A stretch of DNA of 64,000 bases, taken from positions 62,001 to 126,000 of the forward strand of contig CAMCRZ010000002.1 of the NCBI GenBank assembly GCA_945877425.1, written 5' to 3'. Origin of the DNA: an uncultured Treponema sp. (lineage in GTDB: Bacteria; Spirochaetota; Spirochaetia; Treponematales; Treponemataceae). The position numbers were made by a program, and so were the translations under genes. The notes beneath the pieces are model-generated. The model had not been told where the DNA came from and made no database searches. It saw only the letters and a program-made list of their open reading frames with translations. Position 1 is the first letter of the stretch; each line of letters begins with the position of its first letter. Shown here piece after piece: positions 16,989 through 25,886 of this stretch.

Positions 16989-17027
16989 TTGAATGGTATA
17001 CCATTCAAGCTGTTGACACAACAGCTT
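16989..17027. repeat. Two abutting perfect palindromes
   Basis: The first is a 20-bp perfect palindrome, TTGAATGGTATACCATTCAA (16989-17008). The second shares its last two bases and has 9-bp perfect arms, AAGCTGTTG and CAACAGCTT, around ACA (17007-17027). The centre of the second contains a TTGACA (-35-like) box at 17013-17018. It lies between genes and upstream of a short ORF, so an operator-promoter is plausible. Confidence 0.7.
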
Positions 17028-17143
17028 AAAAAACTTTTCATCGCTACGGATAGTGTACAATAAAGTTCGCAATTTGGTGTAGAAAAAAGCCATTGAAAAT
17101 TCCAAAATGTTAGTTACCACAACAAACAAAAAGGGAAAAGACA

Positions 17144-17215
17144 ATGGCCAAGAAGAACGATACTACATTTAGGGAAAGTATTTTAAGATATTCAGAAAAG
17201 ATGTCCAATAAATAA
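17144..17215 (+). CDS. Possible 23-residue small protein
   Basis: ATG to TAA encoding a charged peptide beginning MAKKNDTTFRES. AAGGGAAAAG lies just upstream as a reasonable Shine-Dalgarno. It is bracketed upstream by the double palindrome and TTGACA/TTTCAT promoter-like boxes (18-nt spacing) and downstream by a terminator-like hairpin. Coding status is unproven; it could instead sit in a small RNA of roughly 190 nt. No homologue is recognised. The remaining intergenic sequence (17246-17410) shows nothing identifiable. Confidence 0.35.
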   Translation: MAKKNDTTFRESILRYSEKMSNK

Positions 17216-17245
17216 AAAAAACGGCTCAACACCGTGCTTTTTTTT
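17212..17245 (+). terminator. Weak terminator after the small ORF
   Basis: ACGG (17221-17224) pairs with CCGT (17232-17235), extended by flanking A and T runs, with eight T residues after it. The short GC core makes it weak. Confidence 0.45.
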
Positions 17246-17445
17246 ACAACTATTTGATTTCATATTTTGAAGCAATATCTTGCCAGCGTGGAATATTTAA
17301 TTGAAAAATAAGTATACTTTCTAAAAACAGTTTAAAACTATAAACGTTGTTTTAAGACATTTTAAAAACTTTGATATAAACTCCTGTAAATTGGAATGGC
17401 AAAATAGCTGTTCCAACTTATGGATTTCAGATGTATACTTGAACC

Positions 17446-18801
17446 ATGAAAAGCTTGTATTTTGAATGTACTGCAGGAATAAGCGGCGATATGGCAGTTG
17501 CAGCAATGCTTGATGCCGGTGCAGATGAAAATGTTCTTCGTCATACACTTGATACAATTCCAGTAAAAGGGTTTTCTGTTCAGATAACACGTGTAAAAAA
17601 AGCTGGAATTGACTGCTGCGACTTTAACGTTGTACTTGATAAAAATCACGAAAATCACGATCACGACATGAACTGGCTGTTTGGTAATGAAGCCCATTGT
17701 GAAACTCTTCTAAGTCACGAACATCACACAGAGGAAAGAGGCAATCATCACCACGAGCACAATCACGAACACGAACATCATCATACTCATGAACACCGTG
17801 GCGTATCAGAAATTGCAGAAATTATAGATAGTACGGACATGACGGAAAAAGCACGGTCTGTTGCAAAAAAAATACTTTCTGTTCTTGCCCAGGGTGAAAG
17901 TGAAGCCCATGGAATTCCCGTTGAACAGGTACATTTTCACGAAGTAGGCGCACTTGATTCCATAGTTGACATAATTGCCCTTGCAGTTTGCTTTGATAAT
18001 TTAAACGTAAGCAATGTGTACATTCCGAAGTTGTTTGAAGGAACAGGCACAATCCGCTGTCAGCACGGAATTCTTCCAGTTCCAGTTCCGGCAGTTGCAA
18101 ATATTGCAAGGCTTTACTCACTTCCGGTTTCTCTTTCACAGGAAAAAGGCGAATTCATTACTCCAACAGGTGCCGCATTTGCAGCAGCAGTCCGTACAGC
18201 CGGAAATCTTCCTGAAACAGTAGAAATTCTTGCTGTAGGACTTGGTGCAGGAAAGCGTACATACAGCCGGCCAAGCATTTTGCGTGCTTTTATAATAGAA
18301 GAAACAGATTTTGCTGAAACAGAAAAAGACACAGTCATTCAGCTTGAAACAAATATTGACGACTGTACCGGCGAAGCTTTAGGCTTTACTTTAGAACAGC
18401 TTTTTTCAGCAGGGGCACTTGAAGCACATTTTGTTCCATGCTTTATGAAGAAAAACCGTCCTGCATATATCCTTACTGTTTTGTGTGAGCGAGAAAAAAC
18501 TGCAGAAATGGAACAGATTATTTTTGCCCACACAAGCGCAATAGGAATAAGGCAGTGCGAAATGAAGCGTACAAAACTTTGCCGGGAAACTGTAAGCGTA
18601 AAAACACCGTTAGGCTATGCTTATGTAAAAAAAGTTTCCTTCAATGGTGAAACACGGATTTTCCCAGAATACGAATCAGTTGCAAAACTAAGCAGGGAAA
18701 CTGGAATTCCATTTGGCAAAGTGTATAAAATTGTAGCAGAGTCAGCTAATTTCGCGGTACGTAACTGTAATGATGATTGCGGACAGAAAAGCTGTAAGTA
18801 A
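17446..18801 (+). CDS. larC: LarC: nickel insertion protein for the nickel-pincer cofactor
   Basis: 451 residues of the LarC (formerly DUF111) family. The start LYFECTAGISGDMAVAAMLDAGA is diagnostic, and VEQVHFHEVGALDSIVDI and FITPTGAAFAAAV follow. A His-rich stretch (about residues 64-112), with many alternating His and Glu, fits nickel binding. The C-terminal LarC2-like part (IQLETNIDDCTGEALGF onward) is in the same frame, so no frameshift is needed, unlike L. plantarum larC. It inserts nickel into the pyridinium bisthiocarboxylate cofactor of LarA-type racemases. larA, larB and larE are not in the window. TATACT lies 6 nt before the ATG. Confidence 0.92.
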   Translation: MKSLYFECTAGISGDMAVAAMLDAGADENVLRHTLDTIPVKGFSVQITRVKKAGIDCCDFNVVLDKNHENHDHDMNWLFGNEAHCETLLSHEHHTEERGNHHHEHNHEHEHHHTHEHRGVSEIAEIIDSTDMTEKARSVAKKILSVLAQGESEAHGIPVEQVHFHEVGALDSIVDIIALAVCFDNLNVSNVYIPKLFEGTGTIRCQHGILPVPVPAVANIARLYSLPVSLSQEKGEFITPTGAAFAAAVRTAGNLPETVEILAVGLGAGKRTYSRPSILRAFIIEETDFAETEKDTVIQLETNIDDCTGEALGFTLEQLFSAGALEAHFVPCFMKKNRPAYILTVLCEREKTAEMEQIIFAHTSAIGIRQCEMKRTKLCRETVSVKTPLGYAYVKKVSFNGETRIFPEYESVAKLSRETGIPFGKVYKIVAESANFAVRNCNDDCGQKSCK

Positions 18802-18917
18802 ATCAGAAACAGGCACCTAAATAATCAGCATTGGCGATAAAAATCTGATCAACAATTTTCCGTGGCAAGAAATGAATTGTTTTGTTCTTCCATTTTTGAA
18901 TTAACTACTTTTCGAGC

Positions 18918-18957
18918 AAAAAAAAATGCGCAAACCCAGTTGTCTGGGCTTACGCAT
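18918..18957 (-). terminator. Rho-independent terminator of thrC
   Basis: On the minus strand, a long stem (ATGCG and CCCAG arms on plus at 18926-18957, loop TTGT) is followed by eight U residues (plus-strand A run 18918-18925). The rest of the 227-nt gap between larC and thrC shows nothing identifiable. Confidence 0.85.
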
Positions 18958-19028
18958 CTGCTACTCGACATGATGAATATATCACAAAAGAAAATTCTTT
19001 TTCAAGAAACAGAAGAAAAGATTTTTCC

Positions 19029-20444
19029 CTAAAGATTTGAAACGAGCCATTGCTTGAAGCTGTCGTAATCTTTTTCCATAGGAATGGCGTTGTCAGGAAG
19101 GTTAAGTACTTTTTCAAGGCGTGAAGGCATGCTTGCTTCCCTTCCGATTGCCTTAACTACAGTAGAACCGAATTTTGCAGGTGCAGCTGTTTCAAGAACA
19201 ATACCTACAGCTCTTTTTGAAGTAACTGCATCAGCCCATGAAGGAATGTTCGGTGTAAGACCAGGCTTTGAATAATCAGCGTTAAGTGTACCGTTTACAA
19301 GTTTTTCCATTGCGCCGCTTCTAATGTCGTTCCATGCTTTCCATGCAATAGCTCCGTGTGGATCAATAATGTATCCAGTGTTGGAGTTGCAGTCTTTCAT
19401 TGCTTTAAGAGTACCTTCGTCATCTGTCCAATAAGAAGCAAACATCTGGCGTACCTGTTCAAGGGAATACATTGAAATGATTCTTTCGTAATTGCTTGGA
19501 GCACCTACGTCCATTGCATTGCTGAGTGTAGGAACAGAAGGTCTTGAAGTATATTCTCCTGTAGCAATCCAGTCAGGAACTGTATGGTTGGAATTAGTTG
19601 CAGCAACAAAACCTTCAATTGGTGCACCCATTTCTTTTGCAATAAGTCCTGATGTAAGGTTTCCAAAGTTGCCGCTAGGAACAATTGCAATAATTGCCGG
19701 ATTTTCAATCTTGCTGTCTAAAGGAATGCGGTTTTTTACAACTAAAGATGAATACATATAATAAAAACTTTGCGGAAGAAGGCGAGATATGTTAATTGAA
19801 TTTGCTGAAGAAAGGCGGAATTTTGCACGCAGGTCATTGTCTACAAATGCAGTTTTTACAAGTTTCTGGCAGTCATCAAAAGTACCTTTTACTTTAAGTG
19901 CACGAACATTGCCTGTAAAAGTAGAAAGCTGTTTTTCCTGAAGAGGAGAAATTTTTCCATCAGGATAAAGAATCGTAACGTCAATTCCAGGTACATTATG
20001 AAAGGCACTTCCTACTGCTGAACCAGTGTCGCCGCTTGTAGCAACAAGAATGTGAAGGTTGTCATTTTCGTTTCTGTTAAAGTATGACATGACACGAGCC
20101 ATAAATCTTGCGCCGAAGTCTTTAAAGGCACAGGTTGGACCGTGGAAAAGTTCAAGAACGTATGTAATTGCATCAATAGGAACAACTTGAGATGTAAAAG
20201 GGTAAGCGTCTACAATAAGTGCTTCAAGATCTGCATCAGGGATTTCACCTTCAACATAAGGTCTTGCCATATTAAAAGCAACATCTCTAAAAGAAGGCTC
20301 AGGTTTTTTATTTAAAAAAGATGAAGAAAGTTTTGGAAATTCAACTGGAATGTAAAGTCCGCCTGTAGCAACGTTCATTCCGTTCATAACAGCAGTTTTA
20401 AAATCAACTTTTACGTTTTTATCACGTGTGTCTGTATAAATCAT
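19029..20444 (-). CDS. thrC: Threonine synthase
   Basis: 471 residues, the long PLP-dependent type. The N-terminal VMNGMNVATGGLYIPVEFPKL and the PLP-lysine motif FHGPTCAFKDFGARF (Lys about residue 113) are typical, followed by the phosphate-binding ATSGDTGSAVGSAF and the NSINISRLLPQ segment. It converts O-phosphohomoserine to threonine. It stands alone with its own terminator; thrA and thrB are not nearby. An AGGA site precedes the ATG. Confidence 0.95.
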   Translation of the reverse strand: MIYTDTRDKNVKVDFKTAVMNGMNVATGGLYIPVEFPKLSSSFLNKKPEPSFRDVAFNMARPYVEGEIPDADLEALIVDAYPFTSQVVPIDAITYVLELFHGPTCAFKDFGARFMARVMSYFNRNENDNLHILVATSGDTGSAVGSAFHNVPGIDVTILYPDGKISPLQEKQLSTFTGNVRALKVKGTFDDCQKLVKTAFVDNDLRAKFRLSSANSINISRLLPQSFYYMYSSLVVKNRIPLDSKIENPAIIAIVPSGNFGNLTSGLIAKEMGAPIEGFVAATNSNHTVPDWIATGEYTSRPSVPTLSNAMDVGAPSNYERIISMYSLEQVRQMFASYWTDDEGTLKAMKDCNSNTGYIIDPHGAIAWKAWNDIRSGAMEKLVNGTLNADYSKPGLTPNIPSWADAVTSKRAVGIVLETAAPAKFGSTVVKAIGREASMPSRLEKVLNLPDNAIPMEKDYDSFKQWLVSNL

Positions 20445-20472
20445 GGCCTGTTCCTGTCTATTTTTTTTATTA

Positions 20473-20487
20473 CCATATTTAATATGG
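20473..20487. repeat. 15-bp palindrome upstream of thrC
   Basis: CCATATT, T, AATATGG: 7-bp perfect arms about 30 bp upstream of the thrC start. It could be an operator. No clear promoter overlaps it. The rest of 20488-20612 shows nothing identifiable. Confidence 0.35.
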
Positions 20488-20612
20488 ATATATCAGTTTA
20501 TCAGAAAAATCTACTTTATTCAATATAAGAATCTTCTGTTGAGAATTTTTGAAAATCCACGGAAAATCTCCGCACACGCTGCGGTAAAGTGATGCAGCTT
20601 TTTTGAATAAAA

Positions 20613-21278
20613 TCATGAAAAAAGATAAAACAATAAAAGCATAAAGTTGTACGTAAAGTGAGCAAAAGTTCCTGCCGTAACAGTTCCTGTTTTTTTCATG
20701 CAAAGCCGCAGGATTATTCCGCAAATCAATGCATTCAGCACTGCACTAAAACCAAGGTAAACATGGCTTAACGAAAAAAGCGTAAGTGCAGTAACTTCTG
20801 AAGCCATGCCGCTGTATTTTCTGTTTCCGGTTAAGGCAGCAGTAAAGTAAGGCAGAAACTGTCTGTAAATTACCTCTTCATAATATGCAGCCGTAAAAAA
20901 GTTAAAGACTGAAAACACCCAGAACAATGGAGTCAGATTTTCATCATAAATATAAGATTCACTTGAAGAAAAAAACTGCGGAAGTAAAAAACTTACTGTT
21001 TCAAAGATAGCGTAAACTGCCATAAGACAGCCTAAAGATAAAGTGGAATAAAGACAGAATTTAATTATCCTTGCGTTAAGGACTTCTTTCTGGCTTGAAA
21101 AAAAACTTCTGTGCTGAAAATCAAGTGCCAGTGAAACTAAAAACTGAAACACAACGTTTATGCTGAAAATTCCTGCAGTTTCCACAGGCGATGAATTGCT
21201 GGAAAAATTAAAAAGCGGAGGCAAAACTAAAAATACTAAAACCGTAAGAAATTCAAAAATCAGATATTTTTTTTTCAT
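20613..21278 (-). CDS. CPBP-family intramembrane metalloprotease
   Basis: About 221 residues from the ATG at 21278; a longer reading to 21344 would overlap the divergent gene. The protein is highly hydrophobic with six or more membrane segments. The CPBP (Abi) motifs are present: AAYYEEVIYRQFLPYF (EExxxR), ALTLFSLSHVYLG (second motif with His) and TFAHFTYNF (third His and Asn). Members include CAAX prenyl protease-like enzymes and bacteriocin-immunity proteins; the substrate here is unknown. It diverges from the PilZ gene with only 40 bp between starts. Confidence 0.8.
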   Translation of the reverse strand: MKKKYLIFEFLTVLVFLVLPPLFNFSSNSSPVETAGIFSINVVFQFLVSLALDFQHRSFFSSQKEVLNARIIKFCLYSTLSLGCLMAVYAIFETVSFLLPQFFSSSESYIYDENLTPLFWVFSVFNFFTAAYYEEVIYRQFLPYFTAALTGNRKYSGMASEVTALTLFSLSHVYLGFSAVLNALICGIILRLCMKKTGTVTAGTFAHFTYNFMLLLFYLFS

Positions 21279-21318
21279 CAGACGTGTTATACTACTATAA
21301 TATAAAGTTGAGGTCAAT

Positions 21319-22536
21319 TTGAGCGTCTTTATTCCCGTACTCATTGCGTTAGTTGTTTTAATTGTATTTATAAGAATTTGTGTTGTTTTTAAAAATCAGA
21401 TTTTTTTCTATGCTACAGGATTTGATTCAGGCTTTAAGCTTAAGGAAATAAATTTACTGTGGCGCCTTGCTGAAAAATGTGACCTTGAAGATCCACTTGC
21501 ACTTTACGTTTCACTTCCTGCGTTAAATTCATGCATTGCACTTATAATAAAAACTTCAAGAAAAAAAGGTAATTACGAAACTTACAAAATCCAGCGTTTT
21601 CTGGAAAAGCTTTATAATTTTAGAACTAAAGTTGCACTGAACGAAAAAAAACATCAGGGACTTGAAAACAGCCGTCAGTTAAGCGAAGGGCAGAAGCTCA
21701 GGATTATTTTAAAAGGCAACGGAGTATTTTCTTCAAGAATTCTTGGCAACGGCAGGGAATTAGTAGTTTCCCTTCCGTCACAGTACAATCAGCAGTACAA
21801 AAAAGTAATGGCACTTCCTGGAGAAATGTGGAAGCTTCATGAAATTTCAGTTTACTTGTGGCGCAAGTCTGATGCAAATTACGTTTTTGATACAGTAGTT
21901 TTAGGCTACGGTGATTATAAAGGCCAGCCATGTCTGTATTTAAGACAAAGCGATTCTCTTGAACGCAACCAGAAGCGCCGGTCTGTCCGCTCGGAGTGCA
22001 GCTTTAATGCAGATATGTATTTTATAAATTCAGAAGTCGTAAACTATAAGGCTGCAGAAACTGAAAGCGGATTTAAATGCATTATTGAAGATATCAGCGA
22101 AGACGGTGCAATGATTCGCATTGGCGGAAAAGGAAAGGCTGGCGTAAGAATAAAGCTTCAGTTTAATCTTAATTCCACTTTGATAATGATGTACGGCGTT
22201 ATCCGTTCAGTTGAATACAACAGGTCTTTGAATCAGTCAAGACTTCATTTTGAATGTACATACATTGAAAGCCCTATGAAAAATGAAATACTGACTTATG
22301 TCTACAAAATCATTCCTGACGAAGAAAAGGAACTTCAACAGGCTCTAAGGCTTCTTGAAAAAGACAGGGAAGAAGAAATTACAGGTGACGTTTCAGCAGA
22401 AGAAAATGCAGAAAGTGATCCAAGGCTTGAAAATAAATCTGAAGATGTTAAAATTGAAACTGAAAGCCACAGTGAAAGCGAAAGCAAAAACCTGGAACTT
22501 AATGACGAAGATTTTGGAATTCTTGAGGAGTTGTAA
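21319..22536 (+). CDS. Membrane-anchored PilZ-domain protein (c-di-GMP receptor)
   Basis: 405 residues starting at a TTG codon with a TTGAGG-type ribosome site. One N-terminal membrane segment (VFIPVLIALVVLIVFIRICVVF) is followed by a cytoplasmic region and, from about residue 215, a PilZ domain. Both ligand motifs are visible: RRSVR (RxxxR) and DISEDG (D/NxSxxG), so c-di-GMP binding is expected. The last 60 residues are an acidic, low-complexity Glu/Ser tail. It leads a plus-strand run with the exported repeat protein and comEC. The EAL protein at 57149-59434 could turn over the ligand. Confidence 0.85.
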   Translation: MSVFIPVLIALVVLIVFIRICVVFKNQIFFYATGFDSGFKLKEINLLWRLAEKCDLEDPLALYVSLPALNSCIALIIKTSRKKGNYETYKIQRFLEKLYNFRTKVALNEKKHQGLENSRQLSEGQKLRIILKGNGVFSSRILGNGRELVVSLPSQYNQQYKKVMALPGEMWKLHEISVYLWRKSDANYVFDTVVLGYGDYKGQPCLYLRQSDSLERNQKRRSVRSECSFNADMYFINSEVVNYKAAETESGFKCIIEDISEDGAMIRIGGKGKAGVRIKLQFNLNSTLIMMYGVIRSVEYNRSLNQSRLHFECTYIESPMKNEILTYVYKIIPDEEKELQQALRLLEKDREEEITGDVSAEENAESDPRLENKSEDVKIETESHSESESKNLELNDEDFGILEEL

Positions 22537-22539
22537 AAA

Positions 22540-23697
22540 GTGAAAAAAAAATATTCTTTTTTAGCAGCAGTTTTTATGTCAGGCAGTATTTTTGTTTCTG
22601 CAGAAAATCTTAAAACTAAAGAAGCAGAACTTGCTTTTATAAAAGGTGACATTAAGGCAAAGTGTGCCGCTGTAGAAAAGTGTGCTGCTTACGGAGATTA
22701 TTCTTTAAACTTAAAGGCATTTGATTTCCTTATAGAAAACAGGGCAGTTCTTGAAACAGACGATGATGCAGTTCAGCTTTTAAAAACTTCAGTTGAAACA
22801 CTTAACGAAAACAGTAATTCAGAAGAAATTTCCAACAGGCTTTGCGATATTTTCAAATACTTTAACAGTGATGAAGTTAAAATCCTTACTCTAAATAAGC
22901 TTGCATTTTTTTCTTCGTCAAATAGCGTTTCCCTTATAAATTCATACATTTCAGAAATGATTGGAAAAAATGTTCCTCTTAGTGATGTAGGACGTTCTGC
23001 CATAAAAAGCCTTAAAGGCAACGGAAACAATACAACATTCAGGCTTATTTTCATTGCTGATGTTTTAAACGTCTGGCCTCAGGACAGGGAACTTTTGTCG
23101 GAAGTTTGGGGACCTTTGGCAAATGATTGTGAAAAAGAAATAATTCATGTTTTTTCTACAGTTGATATGGAACGTAAGCTTGATATGATTTACCTTTTGA
23201 AAAAAAATCCTGATGTTTCCAGAAAAATTCTCGGCGAAATTGCGGAAAATGCATTATCTTTGGCAACTTATAATATAGAGGATTCTTCTGTCATTCCTTC
23301 TTACCAGATTAAGATGCAGCTTGAAGCCGTAAAGATTATTGCTGAATCACAGTGGACCAGAAGTGCAAGGCAAGTTACAGACTTTTTTTCCATTGTACGC
23401 TCAGAATATGAACACGGCTACATCAGCGATGAAGATTTTGCCATGGCGATTGCAGATATAGCAAAAGTTGCTTCTTCTGAAACAAGTGTTGTGCTTTCTC
23501 AGTATCTTGATTTCCTTAATAAGAAAATGGAAAACAGAGAACCTCCAGTTCAGACTGTAATTCTTGCAGTTATAAATGCTTTGGGAGGTTTAGGAGATAA
23601 AACAGCTTTTGATTATCTTCTCTATGTTACTTATCTTGATTATCCAGAGGAGGTTATTGCGGCTGCTAAAAATGCTCTTTCAAAATTAAAGTGGTAA
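22540..23697 (+). CDS. Exported helical-repeat (HEAT-like) protein
   Basis: 385 residues from a GTG start with GAGGAG upstream. A signal peptide (KKKYSFLAAVFMSGSIFVSA) is followed by helical repeats ending with EEVIAAAKNALSKLKW. Family unknown. It starts 3 bp after the PilZ gene and its end overlaps the start of comEC by 7 bp, so the three are translationally coupled. A periplasmic scaffold role is possible but unproven. Confidence 0.7.
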   Translation: MKKKYSFLAAVFMSGSIFVSAENLKTKEAELAFIKGDIKAKCAAVEKCAAYGDYSLNLKAFDFLIENRAVLETDDDAVQLLKTSVETLNENSNSEEISNRLCDIFKYFNSDEVKILTLNKLAFFSSSNSVSLINSYISEMIGKNVPLSDVGRSAIKSLKGNGNNTTFRLIFIADVLNVWPQDRELLSEVWGPLANDCEKEIIHVFSTVDMERKLDMIYLLKKNPDVSRKILGEIAENALSLATYNIEDSSVIPSYQIKMQLEAVKIIAESQWTRSARQVTDFFSIVRSEYEHGYISDEDFAMAIADIAKVASSETSVVLSQYLDFLNKKMENREPPVQTVILAVINALGGLGDKTAFDYLLYVTYLDYPEEVIAAAKNALSKLKW

Positions 23698-24962
23698 ATT
23701 TAAAAAAGTGGCTTGGTAATCCTTTTATAGCTGCAGCTTTTTTTACTGCAGTTTTAATTTATTCAAATGCAGTTGTTCCTGCAGACAAAAATCCCTATTC
23801 CGGCTTAGTTTCCAGAGAATGCCTTTTGTCTGTAACGGGAACAGTCAGTTCTAATCCTGTAAAATCATCTTCTGAAAAAACATACAGCTTTTTTGTTAAT
23901 CTGGAAAAGTCAGAAGGAAAAGTTAACGGTTACGTCTTGAAATCAAGTGCTGAAGGAAAGATAAAAGTTTTCGTTCCTGCATCAACTGCCGAATCCTTGT
24001 TTCCCGGAAAACTGTACTCTTCTGCAAAAAGTGCTCCTCTTATAGAAGAAGGAGAAAAAATCATCTGTAAAGGCATTTGGAATTCAAAACTTGAAGCTTT
24101 CAATGCATCTGACGTAGAAAATATTTCCGTTTACGATTCTGTTGTAAAAAAAATAAGTCATTTCAGGGCATTGTGCCGTCTTGTGTTAAAAAGGCTTTTG
24201 TTTTCCTGGGGAGAATGTGGCGGATTGCTTCTTGCACTTCTTAGCGGTTCAAGAGAATATACTTCAAATGAAATCAGGGAATGTTTTAGAAATGCAGGAT
24301 TAAGTCACATCCTTGCTTTAAGCGGAATGCATCTTTCATTTTTTGCAGGAATTGCAGGCTTTACGGGAAAAAAGTTTTTTGGAAAAAGCAGCAGCTTCTT
24401 TGCCAGACTTTTCGGCATAATTTTTTTCGTATGGTTTGCAGGATTTTCACCTTCATTGTTCAGGGCATTTTTGTGTTCAATGATAAGCCTTTTGTGCAGC
24501 GCCTTGTTTTGCGAAAAATCAGATTTTTTAAGCATATTAAGCTGTGCCTTTTTAATTCACTGCATGATTTTTCCTTCTGACGTTTATACTGCAGCTTTTA
24601 TTCTTTCTTACGGAGCATTATGCGGCATTGTCTGTTTTGCAGATTTTTTTGCAGGAAAGTTTTCAGCTTTTCTTCCTCCGGCAGTTGCATCTTCTGTTGC
24701 AGCATCTCTTTCAGCCCAGATTTTTACGGCGCCTGTAAGCATTTTTATGTTCGGAGCCTTTATGCCTGTAGGAATTATTGCTTCTGTAATAGTTTCGCCG
24801 CTTATAAGTCTGTTCTTTCTTCTGGGAATAATTTTTATCCTTACAGGCTTGATGTTTCCTTTTTTAAGCGTTATTTACGGAATTATAATAAATATATTAT
24901 TCACAGTAATTATTTTTTTTGTTAAAATATTCGCACTTGTACCTCCAGTAAACTTTAACTGA
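23691..24962 (+). CDS. ComEC/Rec2-family membrane channel lacking the nuclease-like domain
   Basis: 423 residues. After an N-terminal membrane segment there is an OB-like region (about residues 35-150) and then the Competence domain with its hallmark GLLLALLSGSREYTSNEIRECFRNAGLSHILALSGMHLSFFAG, split here as LLSGSREYTSNEI and GLSHILALSGMHLSF. Several membrane segments follow. Full ComEC proteins add a C-terminal metallo-beta-lactamase domain; it is missing. ComEC moves single-stranded DNA across the inner membrane during uptake. The start codon is GTG. Confidence 0.85.
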   Translation: MVNLKKWLGNPFIAAAFFTAVLIYSNAVVPADKNPYSGLVSRECLLSVTGTVSSNPVKSSSEKTYSFFVNLEKSEGKVNGYVLKSSAEGKIKVFVPASTAESLFPGKLYSSAKSAPLIEEGEKIICKGIWNSKLEAFNASDVENISVYDSVVKKISHFRALCRLVLKRLLFSWGECGGLLLALLSGSREYTSNEIRECFRNAGLSHILALSGMHLSFFAGIAGFTGKKFFGKSSSFFARLFGIIFFVWFAGFSPSLFRAFLCSMISLLCSALFCEKSDFLSILSCAFLIHCMIFPSDVYTAAFILSYGALCGIVCFADFFAGKFSAFLPPAVASSVAASLSAQIFTAPVSIFMFGAFMPVGIIASVIVSPLISLFFLLGIIFILTGLMFPFLSVIYGIIINILFTVIIFFVKIFALVPPVNFN

Positions 24963-24985
24963 AAATACATGCTAAGGAAAACAAA

Positions 24986-25864
24986 ATGACCCATCCGGAT
25001 TACAATTCGCCAACTGAACTTAAAGCTTTTCTTGAACAGCACGACATGGCAATGCAGAAAAAATTCGGTCAGAACTTTATGCTGAACGGTGACGCCAGAA
25101 AAAAAATTGCTTCTCTGCTGGAACTTTCTGAAAATGACAAGCTTTGGGAAATAGGGCCTGGCTTAGGCTGCATGACGGAAGAATTTTTAAAAGCCGGAGC
25201 AGAAGTTTGTGCCTTTGAAATTGACAGAGGATTTATTTCCTGCCTGAAAGAATTTTTCAGCGATTATGCACATAAAGGAAAATTTAAAATCATAGAAGGT
25301 GATGTTCTTAAAAACTGGAAAAAAGAATTGGAGCAGTCTTATGGAAATCATTGCTTTCCACCGGTAAAGTTATGCGGAAACCTTCCCTACAACATTGCAG
25401 CAACTTTTATTGCAGACACAATTACAGCAGGCTTTACTTTTGAAAAATGTGTATTTACTGTTCAGAAAGAAGTTGCCCAGCGTATGTTTGCAAAACCTTC
25501 TACAGAAAATTATTCTTCTTTCAGCGTGCTTTGTCAGTGGCTTTATAACGTAAAACCTTCCGTTGAACTTGGTCCGGGAAATTTCTGGCCTAAACCAAAT
25601 GTTGCTTCACAAGCCGTTGTACTTGAAAAAAAGAAAGAAGAAACTGAATGTAACGGAAAAACTTTTGTAAAAACAGTTCATTCTCTTTTTTCACAAAGAA
25701 GAAAAACTCTTGCCAACAATATAAAGCCTGTACTTCCGCCTTCTGTTACAGCAGATGAGTTTTTTGAAAAAGCAGGCATTGCAAAAAATGAAAGGGCAGA
25801 AAACTTAACTGTTCAGGATTTTATTGTTCTGAGCAGGACTTTTGAATTTTTTGCAAAAAAGTAA
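24986..25864 (+). CDS. rsmA: 16S rRNA dimethyladenosine transferase
   Basis: 292 residues. The SAM-binding sequence KFGQNFMLN, then WEIGPGLGCMTEEFLKAG, and the catalytic NLPYNIAAT are all visible, plus the C-terminal SQRRKTLANN segment. It dimethylates A1518 and A1519 in helix 45 of 16S rRNA (KsgA). It follows comEC after 23 bp with an AAGGA ribosome site. Confidence 0.95.
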   Translation: MTHPDYNSPTELKAFLEQHDMAMQKKFGQNFMLNGDARKKIASLLELSENDKLWEIGPGLGCMTEEFLKAGAEVCAFEIDRGFISCLKEFFSDYAHKGKFKIIEGDVLKNWKKELEQSYGNHCFPPVKLCGNLPYNIAATFIADTITAGFTFEKCVFTVQKEVAQRMFAKPSTENYSSFSVLCQWLYNVKPSVELGPGNFWPKPNVASQAVVLEKKKEETECNGKTFVKTVHSLFSQRRKTLANNIKPVLPPSVTADEFFEKAGIAKNERAENLTVQDFIVLSRTFEFFAKK

Positions 25865-25886
25865 ATTGCAGTTTAAGGAAATTAAA

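Noticed and set aside
16887..17144. 85-codon minus-strand ORF over the double palindromes
   Set aside because: It spans the efflux terminator and both palindromes and has no family resemblance.
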